Assembly (NCBI GenBank): GCA_964035015.1
Contig: OZ036015.1
Span: 3,587,593 to 3,651,592 of the forward strand
Direction of reading: 5' to 3'
Origin: Corallium rubrum
Taxonomy: Eukaryota; Cnidaria; Anthozoa; Scleralcyonacea; Coralliidae
Length of the DNA stretch: 64,000 nucleotides
Position numbers and translations under genes: made by a program. The notes under the pieces are model-generated. The model was not told the origin of the DNA and did no database searches. It saw nothing but the letters and a program-made list of their open reading frames with translations. Below, one piece after another: positions 55,732-64,000 of the stretch. Position 1 is the stretch's first letter. Each line of letters starts with the position of its first letter.

Positions 55732-57104
55732 ATGAAATTTCTGCTTGTAGTTTTGTGTTCTGTGTTTGTAAGCGGGGGTAAGTAACGTAAGTTCAAAAAC
55801 ATGTTCTTGGATGATCTGTAAGATTTACTGTGCTACAGTGATAGCCATATGGACAACTATAGTTACAGTACTGCTCTGACTTATAGATAAGCTAAGCCAT
55901 GCACTATTAAACCACACATTGACCATGTGTGTGATCACCAGCACCACAGTTATACTTACCCGTTTGGATGGTTGGGTGACAGGCAGACCGACTGGTTGAT
56001 GCTGGCTGATGTGTGCTGTGATCCTTGTTGCTTGGAATAGGATCAGGTTGACTGAGCCTGTTGGTCCTGATCCGATCACCAGTCGGGCTTACCTGTACCC
56101 TTCAAACATCAGTTTGTGATAACACAAGAACTGATGGAATTCATATTTTCTTTCCTATTCTTTCTTGCCTCTCTTTTTTCTTAAGCGTGGGATGGTGGGT
56201 GAGGATTTTGCTTGAATGTACTTCGCACTGAGCGTTTATCTCATCAGCCTAGAGTACTCGTTAGCGTAGTGGGCGTGCGCTTTCCGGTCTCCCTTGCGCT
56301 GCGTGACGTCAGGCCACATACTCCGCATTCTGCCTTGAGGCGCAAGCATATATATCTCCTTTGGTTTAACCTCAGTTAATACATAACCACATTTAAACCT
56401 CCCCACTCCCCAGGGTGTCCACCAGAAAATATGGCAAAGGATGGAGATTACATGACAAAATATTCCAATATATTTGGAACATTTTCTGGCCACTTAAAAA
56501 TATTGAGTCTGTGCAAGCAAATGCGGGAGCTTAATTAACTCATTGCTGTCTAGAATCATGTCTGAGGGTTCTCTCTTTGATGAGTAAAATCATCTGGTGT
56601 TAGACAGAGTAAAACAATAAAGGGACCATTTTTGACCAGCTCAGACAGGAATGGGTTAATCACTTGTTAACTCATTGCTGCCTAGGGTGTCTGAGGGTTC
56701 TCTCTTTGATGAGTAAAATCAAATAGTCAAAATCTATAATTGTATCATAATTGTTTGTAGTGTACTCCCTGAATTGTTACACATGCCTGAACAAGCCACT
56801 GCACGAATGTATGAAGAGTAACCAGACCTGCCACCATACAATGAAGAAGTGTTTTAGTATGCAGAAAAAGGCACTTTCGGGCAGCCATCGTTACACCAAG
56901 TTCTGTGCTGATGAATGGTACTGCGAGCGTTACCATGCAGCTTGTGATGACCTCGATGAACCAGAGTACAGCTACTTGGACTGCAATGTTGGATGCTGCA
57001 CATCAGATCTTTGTAATCATGCTGGTGGGACAATATTCGGAAGGACCTTTAATTTTTTTTTGTATGGCTTTTTTATTCTTGTGGCAGTTTTTCAATATTG
57101 CTGA
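55732..57104 (+). CDS. Ly-6/uPAR (three-finger) GPI-anchored protein
   Basis: Coding exons are 55732-55777 and 56761-57104, joined in phase 1; the product is 129 aa. Residues 1-15 form a signal peptide (MKFLLVVLCSVFVSG). The mature part starts with the LU-domain pattern NCYTC and ends with GCCTSDLCNH, the family's CCxxDxCN signature; about ten cysteines lie between them as in a single three-finger domain. The last 20 residues (about FFLYGFFILVAVFQYC) are hydrophobic, as in a GPI-anchor signal. Such proteins act outside the cell as ligands, receptor modulators or adhesion factors; which applies here cannot be said. A NQT glycosylation site is present. The 983-bp intron contains one 128-bp family repeat. 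Confidence 0.85.
55778..56524. other. Ly-6 gene intron, no array
   Basis: Mostly unique sequence. Around 55830-56100 and 56230-56350 there are GC-richer stretches that may be old interspersed elements. No exon with matching phase was found between the two coding exons. Confidence 0.4.
56532..56735 (-). repeat. 128-bp family repeat, inverted, ~1.5 copies (Ly-6 intron)
   Basis: Inverted copies with CTGAGGGTTCTCTCTTTGAT and GACCAGCTCAGACAGGAATG end about 25 bp before the second coding exon. The family is therefore not limited to the WD gene. Confidence 0.88.
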
Positions 57105-57164
57105 ACTTTAGATATTTGAAGCACTTTTGTAAGGTAATATAGTGATGTACATGATTGTGAAAGT

Positions 57165-57775
57165 TGCTTGTCTAGGTTAGTGTGCTTGAGAAAGACTGTT
57201 GGTGGTAGTGACTGATGTTATAAAGTAAATCATTTGAAGCTAGGAGTATCAGTAGATGTTTATTGAAGTTGATCATCTAGGTTAGTGTGGGCTTGAGAAA
57301 GACTGTTGGTGGTAGTGACTGATGTTATAAAGTAAATCATTTGAAGCTAGGAGTATCAGTAGATGTTTATTGAAGTTGATCATCTAGGTTAGTGTGGGCT
57401 TGAGAAAGACTGTTGGTGGTAGTGACTGATGTTATAAAGTAAATCATTTGAAGCTAGGAGTATCAGTAGATGTTTGTCGAAGTTGATCATCTAGGTTAGT
57501 GTAGTCTTGAGAAAGACTGTTGGTGGTAGTGACTGACGTTATAAAGTAAATGGTTTGAAGCTAGGAGTATCAGTAGATGTTTGTTGAAGTTGATCATCTA
57601 GGTTAGTGTCTTGAAAAAGACTGTTGGTGGATACTCCTAGGTTCAAACCATTTACTTCAGTCACTACCACCAACAGTCTTTCTCAAGACTACACTAACCT
57701 AGATGATCAACTTCAACAAACATGTACTGATACTCCTAGGTTCAAACCATCAACAGTCTTTCTCAAAACTACTTT
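57165..57775. repeat. 107-bp family repeat, inverted then forward
   Basis: About four inverted copies (57165-57625: GAGTATCAGTAGATGTTTAT, AGAAAGACTGTTGGTGGTAG), then two forward copies from 57627 (ATACTCCTAGGTTCAAACCA). The switch occurs inside a unit, giving a head-to-head fold-back. Related to the intron 24 array at 31915. Confidence 0.9.
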
Positions 57776-57954
57776 TGACAAGTACACAGTCAATGAGAAA
57801 ATGCCAATTCATCATTTTCTCACTAGTAAAAATCATCCAATCAGAAGGCTGATTTTTGACAAGTTTTATAAATTTAGTTTTGTCTTATTCATATACACTC
57901 ATTAGTTTTATTGATCCAGAGTTGTACATTTTCGGTGTGAGGTTTACTTATAAG

Positions 57955-58355
57955 TACATTATAATGTCAGAATGTGAATAAACAATGTTGATTTGTTTGG
58001 TGTTTTGTACAGTGCTGTGAATTGTTACCCATTGCTAGCTGAAGGTTCTCTCTTTGATGAGTAAAATCATCTGATGTTAGACAGAGTAAAACAATAAAGG
58101 AACCATTTTTGACCAGCTCAAGGAATGGGTTAATCAGTTGTTAACCCTTTATCACCCAGTAGCCACTCCATTGACGAGTAAAATCGTCTGGCATTAGCCA
58201 GAGTAAAATACTAAAGATATTGTTGGGTGATAAAGGGTTAACTCATTACTGCCTAGGATGTCTGAGGGTTCTCTCTTTGATGAGTAAAATCATCTGAAGT
58301 TAGACAGAGTAAAACAATAACATTTTTGGCCAGCTCAGGCAGGAATGGATTATGT
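57955..58355 (-). repeat. 128-bp family repeats with spacer and a hybrid unit, inverted
   Basis: Inverted spacer and repeat (57955-58140, matching 36495-36600 plus unit), then a different short unit with TTTATCACCCAGTAGCCACT and TCGTCTGGCATTAGCCAGAG (58145-58240), then another 128-bp copy. It extends almost to the stop codon of the TMEM267 gene on the other strand. Confidence 0.8.
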
Positions 58356-58406
58356 AGCCACTTCACATAAGAGGACACTCATTTTCTCAGTCCCAAAGAT
58401 GTCCAT

Positions 58407-60159
58407 TCACACAAGATTTGACTTTTCATCGATTGTCATAAATATTCTTTTCTTAACTGTGATCCTCATAATTAATGTCACAACTGCAGGCAGCACTGTA
58501 ATCATGATGAGATACAACCAGTATGGTATTGCTGGTGTGCTACCAATTGGCCAGAACCATATTCCTCTTCTGTGACCATCACGCACATGGTGAGAGATGA
58601 TCGAGACAGTCACAATCAAAGGTAAAGTCTGTAGAAGAGGGTTATATAGGGATAACCCAGTGACACAGAGAAGAATAGGGATTAAGATGGATGTCGAATG
58701 GAGTGGTGGTCTCTGATCTAATGACAATGCATCCTGAAAGAGAGAAAATGTAATACTGTACCGTTATCAGCTAAACTAATTTTATTTATACTGGATAAGC
58801 CTTAGCCTGCGTAGCTGGTGGTATTAGGGAGTCCGGGCACCCATGCCCAAACTCCCTAATACCACCAGCTACACAGGCTAGATAAGCCTATCAGTCATAA
58901 TTATTCTATTCTAAACTCTTCTCCTTAGAGGTCCAGTAAGGACCATCCTTCATTGATCCAGTGTTACTACAGAAGGAAACCAGAGTAAACTAAACTAACT
59001 TTATTTATACTGGATAACCCTATCAGTCATATCTAAACTGTTCTCTCTAGAGGTCCAGTAAGGACCATCCCTCATTGATTCAGTGTTACTACAGAAGGAA
59101 ACTGGAGAAAACTAAACTAACTTTATTTATACTGTACTGGATAACTCTATCAGTCGTATCTAAACTGTTCACTGTAGAGGTCCAGTAAGGACCATCCCTC
59201 GTTGATCCAGTGTTACTACAGAAGGAAACTGGAGTAAACTAAACTAACTTTATTTATACTGGATAACTCTATCAGTCATATCTAAACTGTTCTCTGTAGA
59301 GGTCCAGTAAGGACCATCCTTCATTGATCCAGTGTTACTACAGGGGGAAACTGGAGTAAACTAATTTTATTTATACTGGATAACTTTATCAGTCATATCT
59401 AAACTGTTCTCTCCAGAGGTCCAGTAAGGACCATCCTTCATTGATCCAGTGTTACTACAGGAGGAAACTGGAGTAAACTACACTAACTTTATTTATACTG
59501 GATAACTCTATCAGTCGTATCTAAACTGTTCTCTCTAGAGGTCCAGTAAGGACCATCCTTCATTGATCCAGTGTTACTACTGGAGTAAACTAAACTTTCT
59601 TAGACACACCAAAACTCAAACTTGCGTAAAAACCTATCAATGACCATTAACGCAAATTTACCAAGATGGTGCCACCATCTGGTAAATTCCACCGTCACTT
59701 TTGATGGTCAAAGCACCAGAATGGTCGAGTGGTGACATTTGTAAGGACATAAACTTTGACGGTACCAATGTGAGTCAGACTTTTGGTATATCTACTATTT
59801 AGTGACTGCATTAAGAATTTCTGCAATTATTTGTAGATTTGACCAATAATAGTAATATTAAATATGCTAGTTAAAAATTTCACCTTTAGGTTAAAAGATT
59901 TGGCTGAAATGAAGTGATCCAAATCAATTGCACAAGCTATCACACCACATACAACCATTTCAGCGAAATCCTTTCTTGTTAAATCACTTGTACCAACAAC
60001 GGCCCACCAACATACAAACGCTATACCCCCATGGCCGCCATTATCAACAAGCGATCTTAAAACGTCCTTTTTGTTGATAAATGGTATTTTTAATGCTTCG
60101 TCGAACGACAAACATACGAAAGGAAGTAAAATATAAGGCAAAGTATCAGAAGTATTCAT
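58407..60159 (-). CDS. TMEM267: TMEM267 orthologue (multi-pass membrane protein), two exons
   Basis: Exon 1 is 60159-59884 (92 codons, ATG at 60159) and exon 2 is 58733-58407; the donor AAG|GTGAAA and acceptor TTTCAG|GAT are both phase 0. The product is 200 aa, close to the vertebrate protein (about 215). Recognisable family features are LRSLVDNGGHGGIAF then WWAVV, a conserved CAIDLDHFISAKS, RPPLHST at the junction, then SHHVRDGHRRGIWFWP and a PFWLY-like IPYWLY. About five hydrophobic segments suggest a multi-pass membrane protein. Its biochemical role is unknown in any species as far as I know. The DxDHF and SHHxRDG motifs (H/D pairs) recall membrane metal hydrolases of the YdjM/DUF457 type; that is inference. 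Its intron holds a 122-bp tandem array. Confidence 0.9.
58803..58882. repeat. Near-perfect hairpin (TMEM267 intron)
   Basis: GCCTGCGTAGCTGGTGGTAT followed by TAGGGAGT pairs with ACTCCCTAATACCACCAGCT and ACACAGGC around a short GGGCACCCATGCCC loop. It resembles the termini of a miniature inverted-repeat element. Confidence 0.75.
58890..59600. repeat. 122-bp tandem repeat, ~6 copies (TMEM267 intron)
   Basis: The unit contains AGGTCCAGTAAGGACCATCC, TTGATCCAGTGTTACTACAG and TAACTTTATTTATACTGGAT. The period is about 122-126 bp, with small deletions in copies 4 and 6. Confidence 0.9.
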
Positions 60160-60734
60160 TTAAAATACTCCGAAAACAACAAAACATCGCAAACAAATTG
60201 GCTTTGTTGACAACTCGGACTCAGTGTTTAAGACAGGGGGGTGTTCGCGAATGGAAACAATCTCTATTAATTTAAAAGAGAAAATTATACTTCAAAAAAG
60301 CCTGAAAATGTCTACTTATATGATTCCCTGACAATATCTGCTTATTTTTAAACTTTTTTCTTTTAAGATATCTTAAAAAAACAATTTTTAAAATTATTTT
60401 TTCGTAAGAGCGCCCCCCGTGAAATATTTATTAATCCTTCGCCAGCGGGAGCGCGTGGGTCTGGGTACGAGAATGCATTCGCATGTGAAGTCACGTGCGC
60501 GTGAGACCACGCGTGGCGATAGAGTGTAACAAGCACTCGTGAAGCAATTTTGCCAATTTAAAAACATTTATATATTATTTACTTCTTTTTTTTTATTTAA
60601 GGACTTTATTTTTTATTTAAGAACTTTATTTTAACAAAAGAAACAAAACCTTTATTTCTTAGTGATTTGGGCGCAAAATAAGGATATAAAAATGCCAGAA
60701 AAATCGTTTCGTGTGTTCCACGCAATCTGTCGTG
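60160..60734. other. Upstream flank of TMEM267, no gene seen
   Basis: It should include the TMEM267 promoter just upstream of 60160 on the minus strand, but no specific signals were identified. CACGTGCGCG near 60492 and a T/A-rich tract at 60540-60630 are the only notable features. Confidence 0.4.
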
Positions 60735-61545
60735 TGTGCCACGATTACGCGACTTGCGGCTAAATAGAGGAATCGCACATTCCATTTTATTACTGATTAC
60801 ACCAATTCTCAATCAAAATGTTGCAATACCGCTGAGTATTCTCATCGGTTTATATACCTTTTTACCGCCATTTTTATATCGGTTCACCTTTCGTTTAGCC
60901 TGAGTCTGATTCAAATTCGAATTTAAACTGTTCCCTCTATAATAATTGTAAATGTGATTAGGTTTAGGGTAGATCTTCGGATAAGGTTATGAGTTGGAAA
61001 AGTAGTGGTGGTGATGGGGGGGGGGGGGGGGGTAGTCAGGGGCTCTTGTGGGGGCTCAAGGGGGTCTAAAGAGGCCTTGCCCCCCAGTTACTGTATATAG
61101 TTAAAAGAGATCAGGTTAGAGTCAAAGGAATGGGGGAGGGAGAGGTTATTTTATTTTATTTTTAAATAAATTAGTACCTGAAAAAAGTGGTTAAGGTTTG
61201 TTAAGGTTAGGGTAGGTTTTTAGATAGGTTATAGTCGAAAAAATGGGTAGCTGGGGGGGGGGGGGAGGGGGGATAGATTATTAAAATAAATTAATGCTCG
61301 ATTATTTATTAATTGTTGTTTGATTGATTTTAGTTAATTTATTGATTTTAGTACACTTTACAAAAAATCCACAAAAATAATTCCTCAAATCGTAAAAGAA
61401 TCTGTTGAAGGCGTTGAACCGAATCAACCGATGAGAACACTCAGCGGTATTGCAACATTTTGTTTGGAGAATTGGTGTAATCAGTAACAAAATGGAAAGT
61501 GCGATTCCTCTATTTAGCCGCAAGTGATTACGCGTGTGACGGCCA
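60735..61545. mobile_element. Fold-back element with G-runs inside
   Basis: Arms of about 110 bp are inverted: AATAGAGGAATCGCAC and ATGTTGCAATACCGCTGAGT on the left, complements at 61440-61530 on the right. Inside are two related G-rich segments with runs of 14-16 G (61017-61032 and 61254-61266). Confidence 0.7.
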
Positions 61546-61756
61546 TTTTGAAAATTTTGGGCGGGAAAACTGAGAGAGAGAGAAGATATGAAGCAAAGAA
61601 TTGAAGAAAACGGTCTTTTTGAAGGGATTTTAAAGCGACTAATAGCGAAAACAATACCGAATGAGACTCAAATAACACTGTGTTATTTTGAAATCCTTAG
61701 AACCGTACAAAATAACTTTTTTAAACGACTAGTTGGAGTTTTAATTTGGACGTCCC

Positions 61757-61838
61757 ATGGTGGAACTTGGTAATGTTTACAAACGCAAAAGAAATGTCTT
61801 GGACTCTTACAGACAACGGAAGAAGCTTGTTTTGAGAG
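61757..61838 (+). CDS. Possible first coding exon of an unrecognised gene
   Basis: From ATG at 61757 the frame reads MVELGNVYKRKRNVLDSYRQ and on for seven residues to a GAGAG|GTATTG donor at 61838. It is highly basic. A longer frame upstream (61588-61773, 61 aa) overlaps it in another frame and follows a GC-rich GGCCATTTTGAAAATTTTGG start region. I recognise neither. No second exon was found before the window end, so this may be spurious. Confidence 0.2.
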
Positions 61839-62044
61839 GTATTGTTCAGATTATTTTGTAGCTTTTTACCTTGGTTGATAGTCTTTTGTGAGAAAAAAAG
61901 TATTTTGGCGGGGTGTGAAGTTTAAGCAGAGGTGTAGCAGTCAGGTGGAGATGGTATTTACTAAAGACATTGATATTAAAATATCTGGTGGTACAGCAGT
62001 GGTGACTGGTCTGACCAAAGAGCTAAACTTGTGAATAAGTTAAG

Positions 62045-62425
62045 CTAAAGGCCTGGTCAGATGATGATGAGAGTCGATGAGAGTTGCAACTCTCGGTCGC
62101 ATTTGACCACCAACTCTCATCGACTCTCATGCACTCTTATTAACACTCATAAACTTTGAGCTGGTTCAAATTTTAATGAGAGTTGATGAGAGGTTTTGCT
62201 CGTTTGACCGGTCATGAGAGTTGGCATGAGAGTTGATGAGAGTTTAGTACTTTGTTTACCTCAAAATAAGTTCCTGGTCTCCCTGCTATGTGTGGTAAAT
62301 CCTACAACTCTCATTAACTCTCATCGTCAACTCTCATCCTCATTTGACCGGGGCATGAGAGTTGAGAAAACTCTCAGACAAACTCTCGCTTGCCAACTCT
62401 CATCCTCGTTTGACCGGGGCTTAAG
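62045..62425. repeat. ATGAGAGTTGATGAGAG/ACTCTCATCAACTCTCAT palindromic repeats
   Basis: Many copies of GATGAGAGTT and its complement AACTCTCATC alternate in both orientations, so the segment can fold on itself repeatedly. CATCCTCGTTTGACCGGGGC-type sentences are repeated at 62335 and 62400. No gene seen. Confidence 0.7.
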
Positions 62426-62485
62426 GCCCGTGGTTCAAACGTCGCGCTTCTCATGCGCCGAACCTAATACAAGCATTAATGCATC

Positions 62486-62992
62486 AGTCAATTCCAGCGA
62501 TGCCCATCCCCCACCCCCAGCCGACCCCTGGGCATTTGTAATTTTTTCGTATTTTCATGTAAATTCCCCGGGGTTGGGCACAGTCGAAGCTAAAAATGCC
62601 CCACCATGGGGCTAAAGGTGCATGACAAATGCCCGACCCTGGGGTAGATCAAAACGACTTTTTTTTCTCTTTTTTTTTGCCAATATTTGTAATAAATGTA
62701 CTCAAAATGGCCGATCTCGTGTTCAGATATTAAACAAGACGAAATGAAGGAAATTTTAATACATTCTCACAAAGACACAATACTTGAAATAATGAAAAAA
62801 CGGCAAAACATACCTTCAAAAATGCCCACCAACTTTCCCAGACCTTGTTTGATTAGCCAGTCACCCACAAAGTCTTCATTTTTACCACTGAACTTAATAC
62901 TCTCCCAGAAATTTTTTGCCACTCCCGCGACAAAAAAGCTTGCAAATGCCCGGCACTATCCCGGGGGTGAGCATCGCTGGATTTGACTGATT
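62486..62992. mobile_element. ~500-bp inverted-repeat element (MITE-like)
   Basis: The ends are inverted: TCAGTCAATTCCAGCGATGC left, GCATCGCTGGATTTGACTGA right. Outside, TTCAAACGTCGCGCTTCTCA (62434) and TTCAAACGTCGAACTTCTCA (62992) are direct copies flanking the element, with CCGAACCTAATGCAT-like continuation. Internal frames have no known domain. Confidence 0.65.
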
Positions 62993-63043
62993 CAAACGTC
63001 GAACTTCTCATGTACCGAACCTAATGCATAAATTATTTTACCT

Positions 63044-63487
63044 TAAAGTGTCTATGAAATGAAAAACGCATTGGCATTTTTGTTGTTTATTGTACATAGG
63101 AGCATGGCAGGAGCACTCACTGAAAATTTCACGAGAATCTGATGCGTAGTTTTCGCGCTATTAACTCTCAAAGTTTGCCATTGCTAGTTGTTCTTGGAGA
63201 AAAATTGGGCTTTCGGAAACAATGCTTATGACGTACGCAGATGGACAACTATGCATAAGAACAATAGATTTCACTATTAATGATCCATCTGCGTACGTCA
63301 TAAGGCATTGTTACCAAGAAGCCCAAATTTCGCCAAAACAAACTATCCACGGCAACTTTTGAGAGTTGATAGCGCGAAAACTACGCATCAGATTCTCTTG
63401 AAATTTTCAGTGAGTGCTCCTGTCATGCTCCTCTGTACAATAAAACAACAAAAATGCCAACGAATTTTTCACTTCATAGACACTTTA
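63044..63487. mobile_element. Fold-back element with ~200-bp arms
   Basis: The left arm (TTAAAGTGTCTATGAAATGA ... TATGACGTACGCAGATGG) and the right arm (CCATCTGCGTACGTCATAAG ... TAGACACTTTAA) are inverted copies with about 85-90% visible identity and a short loop near 63250-63280. Confidence 0.8.
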
Positions 63488-63599
63488 AAATTCGGGCTGA
63501 ACAAGAAATGAGCATGTGCAGAGGTACGAGAATGCGGTAGAATCGCAGGACAAACGCTTTAAATGAAATATCTAACAACACACGTACATGATATCTTTA

Positions 63600-63832
63600 A
63601 ATAATATGTTTTTAACAAATAAAACATAAAGCTCCGTGCATAGGTACTCTTATAAAGGCACGTTTGACATCATTTGAACACGAAAGAAGTTGAGTAGAGG
63701 CACGAGGCGATGGCCGAGTGCCTTTACACTTCTTTCGTGTTCAAATCACGTCAAATGTACCTTTATAAGAGTACATATGCACAGGAGCGATATGTTTTAT
63801 TTGTTTTATAAAATAAGAAGAGGAAAAATCAA
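63600..63832. mobile_element. Fold-back element with ~95-bp arms
   Basis: TAGGTACTCTTATAAAGGCA and TTTGAACACGAAAGAAGT on the left pair with ACTTCTTTCGTGTTCAAA and TGTACCTTTATAAGAGTAC on the right; the loop is GGCACGAGGCGATGGCCGAG. No coding capacity. Confidence 0.8.
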
Positions 63833-64000
63833 ACTAAAAGTGAGGTAGTTTAGGAATTTGGCGGGCTTTTCCAGCCAGCTGACGCCATTCTACGTCATTC
63901 ATAATCTATGTTCTCCTCAACCTCGTCCCCAGGGCTGGGCTAAGATGGCGGCCAAGAACAACTGGCCCTGGCACAGGCTGAGCTATCACCACATTTGATT
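63833..64000. other. Right edge, possible start of another element
   Basis: CAACCTCGTCCCCAGGGCTG followed by GCTAAGATGGCGGCC near 63918-63950 looks like an interspersed-repeat end, but its partner would lie outside the window. Confidence 0.35.

Overview
This window is animal nuclear DNA: spliced genes with GT-AG introns, animal-specific gene families, and a very heavy load of satellites, microsatellites and fold-back transposons. Prenylated complexin, a Ly-6/uPAR protein, TMEM267 and an EF-hand/WD-repeat ciliary-type protein, together with Penelope and tyrosine-recombinase elements, fit a marine invertebrate. A cnidarian such as an anthozoan is my best guess; nothing in the window proves it.

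Layout. 1-5.0 kb: no recognised gene, but a run of nested fold-back elements. 5.06-5.40 kb (minus): a one-exon complexin ending in a CaaX box. 6.45-51.65 kb (plus): one large gene of 32 exons. All splice phases agree and the exons sum to 3354 nt (1117 aa). It encodes an EF-hand plus WD40 protein of the WDR49/WDR64/'WD repeat protein on Y' family. Its coding exons are small, and its introns are almost all satellite: a 2 kb CCATTA-type array, 3 kb of a 20-bp unit, 4.1 kb of a 15-bp unit seeded next to a tRNA-derived SINE head, 2 kb of TACAC/TCCAC pentamers, kilobase tetranucleotide arrays, and a 128-bp repeat that recurs in many introns.

The last intron (38.4-51.4 kb) holds the most unusual content. 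First comes a mobile element with long inverted repeats built of 142-bp GTAGCCGG-rich satellite. Just inside one end it has arrays of an 81-bp unit carrying CCCTAACCCTAA, and in the middle an intact minus-strand tyrosine recombinase with an N-terminal C2H2 finger and a C-terminal Myb/SANT domain. About 5 kb of palindromic non-autonomous copies follow. Next is a minus-strand, two-exon gene for a 916-aa protein with an AT-hook-like start and an SF3 helicase core. Whether recombinase and helicase belong to one element is the main open question.

51.7-64 kb: a truncated, frameshifted Penelope-like reverse transcriptase that stops in TTAGGG repeats; a 1.2 kb fold-back element; a two-coding-exon Ly-6/uPAR gene (plus); a two-exon TMEM267 orthologue (minus) with a 122-bp tandem array in its intron; and several more fold-back elements up to the right edge.

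All exon models were built by eye from splice signals, phase and family resemblance. No search or alignment was run.
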